A stretch of 64,000 bases of DNA from Dyadobacter luticola (GCF_005860805.1 NZ_VCEJ01000004.1:1-64000); one strand, 5' to 3'; positions 34,812-43,496 are shown, counted from the stretch's first letter. Notes: generated by a model not told the origin, from the letters alone. Translations and numbers: made by a program.

Positions 34812-35538
34812 GAATGTAGCGTTTGAAGTAGCTATTCACTTTCAGGCTGATCACGCCGAAAATCGCTTCTTTAAAAATTCCGCGTGACATTTTCGATGCG
34901 CCTTTGGTACGGTCTGTAAAAATGATCGGTACCTCGGCGATCTTGAAGCCATATTTCCAGGAATTGAATTTCATCTCGATCTGGAATGCATAGCCGATGA
35001 ATTTGATGTTATCCAGGTTGATGGTCCTCAGTACTTTGGCAGTGTAGCAAATAAAGCCTGCGGTTGGATCCATGACTTGCATGCCGGTGATCATTCTTAC
35101 ATAATATCCTGCAAAATAGGACATTAAAACCCGGTTGATCGGCCAGTTAACCACATTTACACCCGTAATGTACCGCGAGCCGATCGCGACATCATTGCCT
35201 TCTTCGGCGCAGGAGCGATAGAGCCGCACCAAATCTTCCGGCGGGTGGGAAAAATCGGCATCCATCTCGAAAATATACTCGTAACCTTTTTCCAGCGCCC
35301 ATTTGAACCCGTGAATGTATGCTGTACCCAATCCCAATTTCCCCTGTCTCTCTACCAGATGCAGCTTTCCTTCATATTCTTTTGCCAAAGTTTTCACCAC
35401 ATTGGCAGTTCCGTCCGGCGAGCCGTCGTCAATAATTAAGAGGTCAAACGGATGATTCAGGCTGAATACTTTTCGGATGATGGCTTCAACATTTTCGATC
35501 TCGTTGTAGGTTGGGATCACTACAATACAATTATTCAC
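34801..35538 (-). CDS. Polyprenol-phosphate mannosyltransferase-like GT2 enzyme
   Basis: 245 aa. Close to the Dpm1/Ppm1 pattern: CIVVIPTYNEIENVEAIIRK, LLIIDDGSPDGTANVV, EMDADFSHPPEDLVRL (the DxD motif), GSRYITGVNVVNWPINRVLM and IIFTDRTKGASKMSRGI. It should make polyprenyl-phosphate mannose or glucose, the donor used by GT-C membrane enzymes such as the pair at 14,977-17,486. The initiation codon is GTG. The 3' end overlaps the M20 gene on the other strand by 11 bases. Confidence 0.92.
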   Translation of the reverse strand: MNNCIVVIPTYNEIENVEAIIRKVFSLNHPFDLLIIDDGSPDGTANVVKTLAKEYEGKLHLVERQGKLGLGTAYIHGFKWALEKGYEYIFEMDADFSHPPEDLVRLYRSCAEEGNDVAIGSRYITGVNVVNWPINRVLMSYFAGYYVRMITGMQVMDPTAGFICYTAKVLRTINLDNIKFIGYAFQIEMKFNSWKYGFKIAEVPIIFTDRTKGASKMSRGIFKEAIFGVISLKVNSYFKRYIPKH

Positions 35539-35586
35539 AAGCTAGGGCTGTTTTAAAGTTTTATGTGTGAAGGAATTAGTGCTTTT

Positions 35587-35946
35587 TCAAAGTTTAATGT
35601 CATTCTTTTTCTCCCGCGTCTCGATCTTCTTGTTCACCTTTTCATAAATGCGGGTCATCAGTTCCGGCCGCGTCATATAATACGCGTAACTTTCACGATA
35701 GGCCACGGTATCCACCTTATATTTCTTCCAGACGTCGTCTTTTAATTTGTTAAAAATCATTAAAGACGAATCCAGCGACCTTAATTGCAGCCGGTTTACC
35801 CGCGATTCTGCCAGGTGAATGTCTGTCAGGATCGTCGCCATTTGTTCTTCCGACAAAGTGTTTTTCGGAGGCTTCTCATCTTCCTTACAGCCAAAAACCT
35901 GCAAGCCAAGCGTCAGAAAAAGCATTATCCCATACCGTAAATTCAT
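35587..35946 (-). CDS. DUF4296 lipoprotein
   Basis: 119 aa from the ATG at 35946; the frame reads further upstream but overlaps the divergent DUF58 promoter. Signal peptide with lipobox (LGLQVFGC), so lipidated at about Cys20. The mature part is helical, with the DUF4296 pattern LSEEQMATILTDIHLAESRV and KKYKVDTVAYRESYAYYMTRP. This family is restricted to Bacteroidota and has no known function. It lies 48 bases after the Dpm1-like gene's start on the same strand, so the two may be cotranscribed. Confidence 0.82.
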   Translation of the reverse strand: MNLRYGIMLFLTLGLQVFGCKEDEKPPKNTLSEEQMATILTDIHLAESRVNRLQLRSLDSSLMIFNKLKDDVWKKYKVDTVAYRESYAYYMTRPELMTRIYEKVNKKIETREKKNDIKL

Positions 35947-35976
35947 GGTCGACCGCCGCATAAGTATCAAAATGCA

Positions 35977-35984
35977 TATCTTTG
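35977..35984 (+). promoter_or_regulatory. Promoter -7 box for the DUF58 gene
   Basis: TATCTTTG matches TAnnTTTG; a second match, TACATTTG, lies at 35991-35998. Leader about 33-40 bases to the ATG at 36031. Confidence 0.4.
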
Positions 35985-36030
35985 TTTGTATACATTTGAT
36001 AACAAAGGTTGCAAATTTTTCGCAAAACTT

Positions 36031-36921
36031 ATGTTTGAGCAGTTCCTGGGAAAGCTGAGAAAGTATGAAATAAGGATGCGGAAGGCGGTCACCAGCGAGC
36101 GGCACGGCAATTTTCACTCAGTTTTCAAAGGGTCGGGGCTGGAATTCGACGACCTGCGGCTCTATCAATACGGCGACGACGTACGGGCGATCGACTGGAA
36201 TACTTCTGCAAAAGGCCACGGCACATTCATCAAGATTTTTAAAGAAGATAAAGAGCAGACGGCATTTTTTATGCTTGATGTCAGCGCATCCCAGCAGGTA
36301 GGCGAGATCCGGCGGCTGAAAATCGACATTGCCAAGGAAATTTGCGGCGTACTTACACTTTCAGCCATCCAGGAAGCAACGCGCGTCGGGTTACTCTGTT
36401 TTTCTGATAAAAATGAAAGATATATCCGGCCTTCCGACGGCATGAAGCATGGTTACGGCCTCATTTCGGAGCTATACAAGCTCGTACCGGAATCTACCAA
36501 AACCAACATTGCCGACGCGATCCTGGTTACTTTAAACCTGCTGAAACGCCGGAGCCTGATTTTCCTGATTTCCGATTTCATCGACATCAATTACCAGCAT
36601 AACCTGAAAGCACTCGCCCGGAAACACGATTTGATCGTCATACATTTATACGATTCAAGAGAAGTGAACCTGCCCGGGCTTGGCATTATCCCGCTTTATG
36701 ACGCCGAGAAACAAAGTACTGTCTGGGTCAATACTTCTTCGAAACAATACCGCGAGGAAATGTCGAACCGGTTTGGAAACCGCAGTGCAGAATTGAAGAA
36801 GCTCTGCCACCAAAACCGGGCAAATTACATGGCGATCAACACCCAGGAAGATTATGTTCCGGCATTGATCCATTTGTTTAAAATCAGGCGTTATACCAAA
36901 AGTTCTGCTTCCCAGCCCTGA
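36031..36921 (+). CDS. DUF58 domain protein of the Bat cluster
   Basis: 296 aa from the ATG at 36031. The DUF58 core GLEFDDLRLYQYGDDVRAID followed by WNTSAKGHGTFIKIFKEDKE is clear. A VWA-like stretch follows (AFFMLDVSASQQVGEIRRLK, a DxSxS-type metal site). Such proteins work with MoxR AAA+ ATPases and VWA proteins. No moxR gene is next to it here; the upstream neighbour is a divergent lipoprotein gene. First gene of a run of four (DUF58, membrane protein, VWA, rnhB). Confidence 0.88.
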   Translation: MFEQFLGKLRKYEIRMRKAVTSERHGNFHSVFKGSGLEFDDLRLYQYGDDVRAIDWNTSAKGHGTFIKIFKEDKEQTAFFMLDVSASQQVGEIRRLKIDIAKEICGVLTLSAIQEATRVGLLCFSDKNERYIRPSDGMKHGYGLISELYKLVPESTKTNIADAILVTLNLLKRRSLIFLISDFIDINYQHNLKALARKHDLIVIHLYDSREVNLPGLGIIPLYDAEKQSTVWVNTSSKQYREEMSNRFGNRSAELKKLCHQNRANYMAINTQEDYVPALIHLFKIRRYTKSSASQP

Positions 36922-36926
36922 TATCC

Positions 36927-37853
36927 ATGACGAGTTTGAATGCAACATTGAGATGGCTTGCCGGCGTAATTTTTACGTCCGTCCTCTGCCTGAATGCTGC
37001 TTCGGGCCAGAATTTGAAACCATCAGGCGTATTTTTAACAGACAGCATTGAAGTAGGAAAGCCCGTTTATTTTGCCCTCAGTGTCCGCCACAGCCCCGCG
37101 ACCGAAATTTTTTTCCCGGATACTTTATTTAATTATTCGCCTTTTGAGCTGATTTCGCGCAAAAGTTTTGTTTCCAGCACCGACGGCAGAGGTACATTGG
37201 ATAGTGCGGTGTATCATTTGGTTTCATTTGATGTTTCGGCCGTACAATCACTGCGGCTGCCGGTTTACGTTTTTCACAGGAAAGATTGCACGGCTGTTTT
37301 TACACAAAGGGATTCTGTTTTCTTAGCAAAAAATAACATGATCCAATCGAAGGATAAAGCAGTCCTCGAAGCTGAGACGCGCGTGATGCCTCTGGCCAGA
37401 CAATTTAATTTTTCTATCCTGATCGGCTCTTTTGCATTAATAATTGGGATTGCAGGCAGCATTTACTGGGTTTTTGGGCAGGACATTTACAAGCAGTGGC
37501 AGCTGATCAAATTGCAGCGGCGGCATCTGGAATATTTGCGCTCATTTAACCGTCTGATGCGGAATGCGCGGGAAAGGAAGAACATTAAAGATGCTGAAAA
37601 AGCCATTATTGTCTGGAAAAATTATCTCGAAAGGCTTGAAAGAAAACCTTTTGCCACGTACACTACCCGCGAAATTATTGATAACATGCCGGACGACGAG
37701 CTGGCGGACGCCTTGAAAAACATGGACGGCATCATATACGGCGGACAGGGAAAATCCAAAAATATGGATGTGTACCTCGAAGTGCTCAAAACCGGCGCAA
37801 CCCGGATTTACAGGAACAGGCGCAGGTTTATTCTGGACAGCCCGGTGGTTTAA
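36927..37853 (+). CDS. Bat-cluster exported membrane protein
   Basis: 308 aa. Signal peptide (about 1-27), a periplasmic beta-rich domain (about 28-165), one membrane helix (about 168-190, FNFSILIGSFALIIGIAGSI) and a basic helical cytoplasmic tail with KLQRRHLEYLRSFNRLMRNA. The layout recalls BatD-type proteins, but I cannot recognise the family from sequence. It starts five bases after the DUF58 stop and ends three bases before the VWA gene. Confidence 0.72.
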   Translation: MTSLNATLRWLAGVIFTSVLCLNAASGQNLKPSGVFLTDSIEVGKPVYFALSVRHSPATEIFFPDTLFNYSPFELISRKSFVSSTDGRGTLDSAVYHLVSFDVSAVQSLRLPVYVFHRKDCTAVFTQRDSVFLAKNNMIQSKDKAVLEAETRVMPLARQFNFSILIGSFALIIGIAGSIYWVFGQDIYKQWQLIKLQRRHLEYLRSFNRLMRNARERKNIKDAEKAIIVWKNYLERLERKPFATYTTREIIDNMPDDELADALKNMDGIIYGGQGKSKNMDVYLEVLKTGATRIYRNRRRFILDSPVV

Positions 37854-37856
37854 AAA

Positions 37857-38873
37857 ATGGATAACTGGTTTTCACTTAAATGGTTTACCTACGAGACTTT
37901 CCGGTCTTATGACTGGGCATATCCATACCTGCTGTACCTGCTTCTTTTTGTACCGGTGCTTTTCTGGCTGCGGACTGCTTTTCACAGAAAACACAAGCAG
38001 CGGCTGGCGATCACCCATACCCGCGCCGGGGGACTGGCCGACTGGCTCACGCTACTGCGATTTGTGCAGCCGGTATGTGTCGGATTAGGGGTTTGCCTGA
38101 TCATTGTGGCCCTTGCGCGCCCGCAGGTCATTTCCGAGCGCCGCGACCAGTATTCGGAAGGAATCGATATTATGCTCCTGCTCGACATTTCGGATTCCAT
38201 GCTGGAAAAAGATTTGACGCCAAACCGCCTGGCCGCAGCGAAAAAAGTAGCCCGGAAATTCATTCAGGGACGGTTGCAGGACCGTATTGGGCTGATCATT
38301 TTTGCAGGCGAAGCCGTATCGCTTTGTCCGCTCACCACTGACTATGAGCTACTTTACGGGTTTCTGGATGAAGTAAATCCCAAAATGATCCCCACTGCCG
38401 GCACCGCGATCGGCAGTGCGCTGGCCGTGGCCGTAAACCGGATGCGCGATACGCAGGGCGAAAGTAAAGTGGCGATCCTGATCAGCGACGGTGATAATAC
38501 TTCCGGAAACCTCGGCCCTACGACCGCCGCGCAGCTTGCCAGCGCATTCGGGATGAAAGTGTACACCATTTCAGTAGGCCAGCCCAAGAAGGCAGCACAG
38601 GCAGATAGTACCCGCTCGACTGCATTATTCGACGAAGCAGAGTTACAGAATATTGCAGGTTTGGGCAATGGAAAGTATTTTCGTGCTACCGATAACTCTG
38701 CGCTCGAAACTGTTTTTAAACAGATCGATCAGTTGGAGAAAGTAAAATCAAAAGATATGCTGTCGCGTGATATCAAAGATTTTTACAGGATCTATCTTTA
38801 CTGGGCCGTGTCGTTTTTACTGATTGCCATCGGGACGAAAAGTACATTCATGGCAAATATTCTGGAAGATTAA
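37857..38873 (+). CDS. VWA domain membrane protein, BatA-like
   Basis: 338 aa. Membrane helices near 21-42 and 63-85 and again at the C-terminus (IYLYWAVSFLLIAIGTKSTF) flank a cytoplasmic-size VWA domain. The MIDAS motif DISDSML (DxSxS) is intact, with the TAGTAIGSALAVAVNR and ILISDGDNTSGNLG segments. BatA proteins are tied to stress or oxygen tolerance in Bacteroides. The stop overlaps the rnhB ATG by one base (TAATG). BatB, BatC and BatE are absent here. Confidence 0.9.
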   Translation: MDNWFSLKWFTYETFRSYDWAYPYLLYLLLFVPVLFWLRTAFHRKHKQRLAITHTRAGGLADWLTLLRFVQPVCVGLGVCLIIVALARPQVISERRDQYSEGIDIMLLLDISDSMLEKDLTPNRLAAAKKVARKFIQGRLQDRIGLIIFAGEAVSLCPLTTDYELLYGFLDEVNPKMIPTAGTAIGSALAVAVNRMRDTQGESKVAILISDGDNTSGNLGPTTAAQLASAFGMKVYTISVGQPKKAAQADSTRSTALFDEAELQNIAGLGNGKYFRATDNSALETVFKQIDQLEKVKSKDMLSRDIKDFYRIYLYWAVSFLLIAIGTKSTFMANILED

Positions 38874-39502
38874 TGCTGAGACCGTATTATAACATTGAGG
38901 TGATTGAGGCCGGGCTCGATGAGGTCGGGAGAGGGTGCCTGGCGGGGCCGGTGGTAGCTGCTGCGGTAATTCTGCCAAGAGATTACAAACATTCTTTTCT
39001 GAACGATTCCAAGCAGCTCACCAAAATTCAGCGCCTGGAACTGGAAAAGGAAATCATCCGCGAATCGCTTTGCTGGGCGGTGGCAGAAGTGGATAATGTT
39101 GAAATTGACAGGATCAACATTTTGAAAGCGAGCTTTTTAGCCATGCACCGGGCGGTGGACAAGCTAAGAATGAAACCGGAACATTTGCTGGTTGATGGCA
39201 ACCGGTTTACGCCTTACCCCATGATCCCGCACACCTGCATTATCAAAGGTGATGCACATTATTTGTCGATTGCGGCGGCTTCGGTTTTGGCAAAGAATTA
39301 CCGGGATGAATTAATGTCCCGGCTTTCCGCCCAATATCCGCATTATGGTTGGGAGCATAATGTGGGCTATCCTACTATCCATCATCGGAAAGCGATCGGT
39401 ACGCACGGACCATGTTCTTACCACCGGATGACATTCAGACTGATCAAAGAAGACGGCGATCAGTCGATTGAGGAAGAAGTGGAGGACTTGGGTTTTTTAT
39501 AA
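38873..39502 (+). CDS. rnhB: Ribonuclease HII
   Basis: Removes ribonucleotides from RNA-DNA hybrids. 209 aa. Catalytic motifs: GLDEVGRGCLAGPVVAAAVI (Asp and Glu), LLVDGNRFTPYP (Asp) and IAAASVLAKNYRDELM. The gene starts on the last base of the VWA stop codon, so it is translationally coupled to the Bat cluster. Its 3' end overlaps the converging DUF2480 gene by 43 bases. Confidence 0.96.
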   Translation: MLRPYYNIEVIEAGLDEVGRGCLAGPVVAAAVILPRDYKHSFLNDSKQLTKIQRLELEKEIIRESLCWAVAEVDNVEIDRINILKASFLAMHRAVDKLRMKPEHLLVDGNRFTPYPMIPHTCIIKGDAHYLSIAAASVLAKNYRDELMSRLSAQYPHYGWEHNVGYPTIHHRKAIGTHGPCSYHRMTFRLIKEDGDQSIEEEVEDLGFL

Positions 39503-39996
39503 ATGGGCACCGTACTGCAAGGCTCGCCGAACATTAAGCTTTGTACTACAGGTTTGAGTAACCGGCTGATTTCGACATAAGCCGAAACAGGCACAGGCAC
39601 TTTGCTGCAGCCTTTCACGACCACTCTTTTTCCTCTGAATTCTTCCACATTAATTGTTCGGATCGCATCTGAAAAAAGCTTGTCTTCCAGCGCATTAAGG
39701 TCGCCAAAAACAATGGAGTTAGCGTAAGGTTCCAGGTACACAGCCAGCAGCATATAAGCCCAGGTCGGCACGATTGCGTCTTCCGAGCAAATCACGGAAA
39801 TGTTTTTCCCCTGATATTGAGACCAGTCGTGTGCTTTCAAAAACTCTCTGAAATCTTTCTCACGCAGGATCATTCCCTGCCACAAGTTATCCTTGATATC
39901 ATAAACAATGCGCTCGCCGGGATGGTAAAGTTCTTCCAGATCCAATGATACGATCCCGCTACTTGCTACCCGGTTGACGATTTCCTCAGTTTCCAT
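39460..39996 (-). CDS. DUF2480 family protein
   Basis: 178 aa, soluble, no signal peptide. It follows the DUF2480 pattern found only in Bacteroidota: GIVSLDLEELYHPGERIVYD, then LREKDFREFLKAHDWSQYQG, and the C-terminal KGCSKVPVPVSAYVEISRLL. Function unknown. The last 43 bases are antisense to the end of rnhB, an unusually long convergent overlap; the Ser/Lys-rich tail (KPKSSTSSSID) corresponds to it. Confidence 0.85.
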   Translation of the reverse strand: METEEIVNRVASSGIVSLDLEELYHPGERIVYDIKDNLWQGMILREKDFREFLKAHDWSQYQGKNISVICSEDAIVPTWAYMLLAVYLEPYANSIVFGDLNALEDKLFSDAIRTINVEEFRGKRVVVKGCSKVPVPVSAYVEISRLLKPVVQSLMFGEPCSTVPIYKKPKSSTSSSID

Positions 39997-40069
39997 AAAA
40001 TCTTTTTTACAAAATGGCTAACACCATTTGAGCGCACTTTGTTTTGAATGTTAAGAGAAATTGACTTTT

Positions 40070-40762
40070 CTAGACCAGCGCGCTGGTTTTCTTCCGGGCA
40101 GGTGACATAAAATCTTTGAGATAGTAAGGCTCAAATGCGGCCACATCTTCAAATTGTTTTGCGTCAAATGCTTTCACAGCCAGCTCGCCGACAGTCCGGG
40201 CGGAAGGTTTGATGTTTTGCTGCAAAAAGATCGCATTCAAATGTTCGCCAAAAATGGGCTTGCATTTCGCCGAGCCATCGCCGAACAAGACGATTTTATG
40301 ATTTGCCAATAAATCCTGAAATGAAGTTTCATCAAGAATAACCGCCTCCGTTTGTCTGACAAATTGATTTTGATCGTCAAAAACAGCGCAATAAACTTCC
40401 ATCCGGCGCGCATCGATCATCGGGCAAAGCAAATGTCCCGGAAAAAAGCTGCCGACCTGCAAAGCCATCGCTTCCAGGGTGTTGATCGCAATCAACGGTT
40501 TGTCCAGTGCATAGCAAAGCCCTTTCGCCGTAGAAACACCCACACGCAGCCCGGTATAGGATCCCGGCCCTTTTGCAATCGCTACGGCGTCAATGTCATT
40601 CAATTGATAACCAGCATCGGTAATGCTGTTTTTAATCAACGTGGTCAGCATCGCCGACGAAGATTTGTCCGCAAAAAGATCGTATCCGGCAATCAGTCCG
40701 GCGTCATTGTGAACCGCGACTGAGCAGCCGCGGATGGAGGTGTCAATACTAAGTAGGAGCAT
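40070..40762 (-). CDS. tsaB: tRNA threonylcarbamoyladenosine biosynthesis protein TsaB
   Basis: 230 aa, ASKHA fold. It helps TsaD, TsaE and TsaC to make t6A37 of tRNAs decoding ANN codons. Motifs: LLLSIDTSIRGCSVAVHN, AIAKGPGSYTGLRVGVSTAK and INTLEAMALQV. The start is ATG. A terminator lies between it and the S41 protease gene upstream, so it has its own transcription or depends on readthrough. Confidence 0.94.
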   Translation of the reverse strand: MLLLSIDTSIRGCSVAVHNDAGLIAGYDLFADKSSSAMLTTLIKNSITDAGYQLNDIDAVAIAKGPGSYTGLRVGVSTAKGLCYALDKPLIAINTLEAMALQVGSFFPGHLLCPMIDARRMEVYCAVFDDQNQFVRQTEAVILDETSFQDLLANHKIVLFGDGSAKCKPIFGEHLNAIFLQQNIKPSARTVGELAVKAFDAKQFEDVAAFEPYYLKDFMSPARKKTSALV

Positions 40763-40772
40763 AAAAGCAAAA

Positions 40773-40792
40773 GCCCGTCTTCTTGGACGGGC
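40773..40792 (-). terminator. Terminator of the S41 protease gene
   Basis: GCCCGTC (40773-40779) pairs with GACGGGC (40786-40792), six-base loop. On the minus strand TTTTGCTTTT follows. It lies 11 bases before the tsaB start and seven after the protease stop. Confidence 0.75.
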
Positions 40793-40798
40793 TGGAAA

Positions 40799-42451
40799 TT
40801 ATTTCTTTTTCAAAATTTCATTGTAGCGCGCCGGCTCTTTGAACAAGGCCAGTGCCGCTTTCACTTCCGGATCTTCATTGAAAGAAGCTTCCCGCATCCC
40901 TTTTTCAAGGTAATAATGTTTGATGATTTCTTCTTCCAGGATTTGCTTGATCTCCGGTTTGAAAATCTGCAAATCATTATCCTTGCTGTGGCTTAGCTTG
41001 GATTTCAATGCTTTCAGCTGATCTTCAATAACTTCCAGCGATTTTTCTTTCTTGGCCGAAGCTTCCAGATCATTCAGGTCGCGCTCAACCTGGGTGGTAT
41101 AGTCATATTCTTTGTCACCCAGCCATTTTACAAAAGCAGCATAATCAGCGTCAGTCAAATGAAATTCTTTGGCCGGTTTAATAGTTGGGTGCTCAAAATG
41201 ATACCTGACGCCGTAGTCGAAAAACAACCGATTTCTTCCAAGCGAAGTAGCCAGAGGGGAATATGTTTCTTTTTCTGTCAGAATATCAGGTAAGATACCA
41301 CCTCCGTCGAAAACAGATCGCCCATTTTTCGTTTTGAATTCGGTCATCAGAGAATCCGCGATTTTACCGACGCTACCGTCATCATTGCGGTGGCTGTAAT
41401 CGATCGCCTGAATACACCTGCCGCTTGGAATGTAGTATTTGGCAGTCGTGATCTTCATTTTTGTATTGTAAGAAAGATCGCGGGTAGTTTGTACCAGCCC
41501 TTTTCCATAAGTCCGCTGCCCGATCAGCACGCCGCGGTCATAATCCTGGATCACACCCGAAACAATTTCAGCAGCAGAAGCACTGCGGTTATTCGTCAAA
41601 ACCACAACCGGAATGTCCGTATCCAGCGCAGGATTATAGGCGGTGTAAGTTTTGTTCCACTCACTTACCTTACCTTTTGTAGAAACAATCTCTTCACCTT
41701 TGGCAATGAATATGTTAGAAATTTCAATCGCCATATTCAGCAGCCCGCCCGGATTATCACGCAGATCCAGAATCACCGATTTCATGCCTTTGCCTTTCAA
41801 TTCCTGGAATGCATTTCGCACTTCGCGGGAAGCACTGGCCGTAAAATCTTTCAGGTCAATGTAGCCAACACTTTCATTGAGCATGCCATAATAAGGCACA
41901 TTGGTCACCTTTACAATATCGCGGTTCAGTGTAATATCCAGCGGCTTAGTGATGCCGTAGCGTTTTACGGTAAGCGTCACACTGGTTTGCGTCTGGCCTT
42001 TGAGCAATTTTCCGGTATCAAAATCCTCTCTCGTCGAAAGATCAATTCCATTGATTTTAGTGATTTCGTCGCCGAGCTGTAAACCCGCTTTTTGCGCAGG
42101 GGTATCCTCATACACCATCATCACCGTATGCTTGCCCTCCGCCGAGTTGATCATCGCACCGATACCATTATATTTCCCGGTGGTCATGGTCATGTAATCC
42201 TCAATGTCATCCTCCGCATAGTAAACCGTATACGGATCCAGCGACCGCAGCATATTATCTATACTAGTCTTGATCAGCAGGTTAGGATTAATTTCATCGA
42301 CATAATAAGCATTCAGCTCCTTAAAAAGCGTGGCATAAATGTCGAGGTTGCGGGCAATTTCAAAAAGACGGTCGTCTTGGCGAAAGGAAAAGAATGCAAG
42401 TCCGCCAATCACCGGGACAGCCAGCAGGACGGAGCGAAGGTATTTTTTCAT
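40799..42451 (-). CDS. S41 family C-terminal processing peptidase (CtpA/Prc-like)
   Basis: 550 aa. N-terminal membrane anchor or signal (SVLLAVPVIGGLAFFSF), a helical region, a PDZ domain (about 90-165, MVYEDTPAQKAGLQLGDEIT) and the tail-specific protease core. Catalytic Ser is in NNRSASAAEIVSGVIQ and Lys in GQRTYGKGLVQTTRDL. A long helical C-terminal extension follows. It should cleave proteins in the periplasm at their C-termini. The start is ATG, seven bases before the rnpA stop, so it follows rnpA closely. Confidence 0.93.
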   Translation of the reverse strand: MKKYLRSVLLAVPVIGGLAFFSFRQDDRLFEIARNLDIYATLFKELNAYYVDEINPNLLIKTSIDNMLRSLDPYTVYYAEDDIEDYMTMTTGKYNGIGAMINSAEGKHTVMMVYEDTPAQKAGLQLGDEITKINGIDLSTREDFDTGKLLKGQTQTSVTLTVKRYGITKPLDITLNRDIVKVTNVPYYGMLNESVGYIDLKDFTASASREVRNAFQELKGKGMKSVILDLRDNPGGLLNMAIEISNIFIAKGEEIVSTKGKVSEWNKTYTAYNPALDTDIPVVVLTNNRSASAAEIVSGVIQDYDRGVLIGQRTYGKGLVQTTRDLSYNTKMKITTAKYYIPSGRCIQAIDYSHRNDDGSVGKIADSLMTEFKTKNGRSVFDGGGILPDILTEKETYSPLATSLGRNRLFFDYGVRYHFEHPTIKPAKEFHLTDADYAAFVKWLGDKEYDYTTQVERDLNDLEASAKKEKSLEVIEDQLKALKSKLSHSKDNDLQIFKPEIKQILEEEIIKHYYLEKGMREASFNEDPEVKAALALFKEPARYNEILKKK

Positions 42452-42457
42452 CTATGG

Positions 42458-42874
42458 TCAGGAATTAGATGGATTTCTCTGATGCGAAGAGGGCAGCCTT
42501 TCAAGTCGTTTGAGCGTTTGCCTCATAGCCGTTTCAATAACGTCATATGAAGTTATTTCTTTTGCAAGATATAAAAAAGCGATATAGGAAGGTCTGGCTT
42601 CGGCAGACAGGGAAAGCAGGCTTTCTTTTTGGAGACGATAGGCCTCTTTGCAGCGGCGGCGCACAAGATTGCGGTCGACAGCTTTTTTAAAACTTTTCTT
42701 GGAAACAGAAAAAAGGACCTGGGGAAGCGGGGGAGGGGACTGTGTTTCGTAAATGTACAGTACCCTGAAAGGAAAAAGGTAGAACGTATGGATTTCCGTG
42801 CTACCTCGCTTGAAAAGCCTTCCGATTATTCGGGGGCTGCAAAGACGTTCATTTTTGCCAAATGTTTGTTTCAA
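42458..42874 (-). CDS. rnpA: Ribonuclease P protein component
   Basis: 138 aa. Protein subunit that helps the RNase P RNA cut the 5' leader of tRNA precursors. The signature is KKSFKKAVDRNLVRRRCKEA followed by YR (RNR core), with FGKNERLCSPRIIGRLFKRG at the front. The start is TTG at 42874: an in-frame stop lies about 47 bases upstream and no ATG or GTG lies between. Upstream is rpmH, as in most bacteria, but a terminator hairpin separates them. Confidence 0.92.
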   Translation of the reverse strand: MKQTFGKNERLCSPRIIGRLFKRGSTEIHTFYLFPFRVLYIYETQSPPPLPQVLFSVSKKSFKKAVDRNLVRRRCKEAYRLQKESLLSLSAEARPSYIAFLYLAKEITSYDVIETAMRQTLKRLERLPSSHQRNPSNS

Positions 42875-42883
42875 GTTCTTGTA

Positions 42884-42927
42884 GAAAAAAACGTCTGATA
42901 AGCTTGATGGTTACAAACTTATCAGAC
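42884..42927 (-). terminator. Hairpin terminator between rpmH and rnpA
   Basis: GTCTGATAAG (42893-42902) and CTTATCAGAC (42918-42927) are a perfect 10-bp inverted repeat with a 15-base loop. On the minus strand GTTTTTTTCT follows directly. The rnpA TTG start is only ten bases beyond the T-run. Confidence 0.75.
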
Positions 42928-42997
42928 TATGAAAAGACTTTGTCTAATGACTCGGCGTCCCCGACTTACGTCTCCTACTCAAACTTACAAACGCGGA

Positions 42998-43156
42998 TTA
43001 TTGCTTGTGGCGTTTTTCGTCAGAAACGGTCAGTTTCCAGCGGCCTTTTTTGCGACGGCCCGCTACTACTTTACGCCCGTTTGCCGTTGACATTCTCTCA
43101 CGGAAACCGTGCTTGTTTCTCCTCTTGCGATTCGATGGTTGAAAGGTACGTTTCAT
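42998..43156 (-). CDS. rpmH: 50S ribosomal protein L34
   Basis: 52 aa, too short to stand out but unmistakable: [20 protein letters not shown], then [20 protein letters not shown] and a short tail ending in KRHKQ. The protein is small, basic and part of the large ribosomal subunit. The start is ATG at 43156, the stop TAA at 42998-43000. It lies next to initiator tRNA-Met and upstream of rnpA on the same strand. A promoter box lies upstream, with a leader of about 47 bases. Confidence 0.97.
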   Translation of the reverse strand: MKRTFQPSNRKRRNKHGFRERMSTANGRKVVAGRRKKGRWKLTVSDEKRHKQ

Positions 43157-43209
43157 CTCAGTATCAAATTATTGCGATATAAATCTCTTCTAGTCTCAAT
43201 TTCGGCTTG

Positions 43210-43217
43210 CAAAGGTA
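43210..43217 (-). promoter_or_regulatory. Promoter -7 box for rpmH
   Basis: Minus-strand TACCTTTG matches TAnnTTTG. A start near 43203 would give a leader of about 47 bases. Confidence 0.5.
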
Positions 43218-43277
43218 GACAAAAATTTTATTTATGAAAAAGATTGTAAAACTTTTTGTCTTCCATGCCGGGCAAAC

Positions 43278-43307
43278 AAAAAAGCCACTCGTTAAAGTGG
43301 CTTTTTT
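43278..43307. terminator. Bidirectional terminator after tRNA-Met
   Basis: AAAAAAGCCACT (43278-43289) pairs with AGTGGCTTTTTT (43296-43307), loop CGTTAA. It follows the minus-strand tRNA by five bases and separates it from rpmH. Confidence 0.9.
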
Positions 43308-43312
43308 CTCCG

Positions 43313-43385
<73 letters not shown>

Positions 43386-43404
43386 GTGTTGTTGAAATGG
43401 AGTG

Positions 43405-43435
43405 CAAACATACTGCGTCTATTTTAACAATGCAA
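43405..43435 (-). promoter_or_regulatory. Promoter of initiator tRNA-Met
   Basis: On the minus strand TTG (43435-43433), 20 bases, TATGTTTG (43412-43405). The predicted start is about 13 bases before the tRNA. Confidence 0.6.
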
Positions 43436-43496
43436 CCTTTTTGTTAAAAATTTCTGCCTGTTTTCTCTCGATAACTCGTATCATACTCATTATCAA

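Noticed and set aside
41390-42082. Plus-strand open frame of 230 codons
   Set aside because: Long but antisense to the S41 protease; low-complexity reading without domains.
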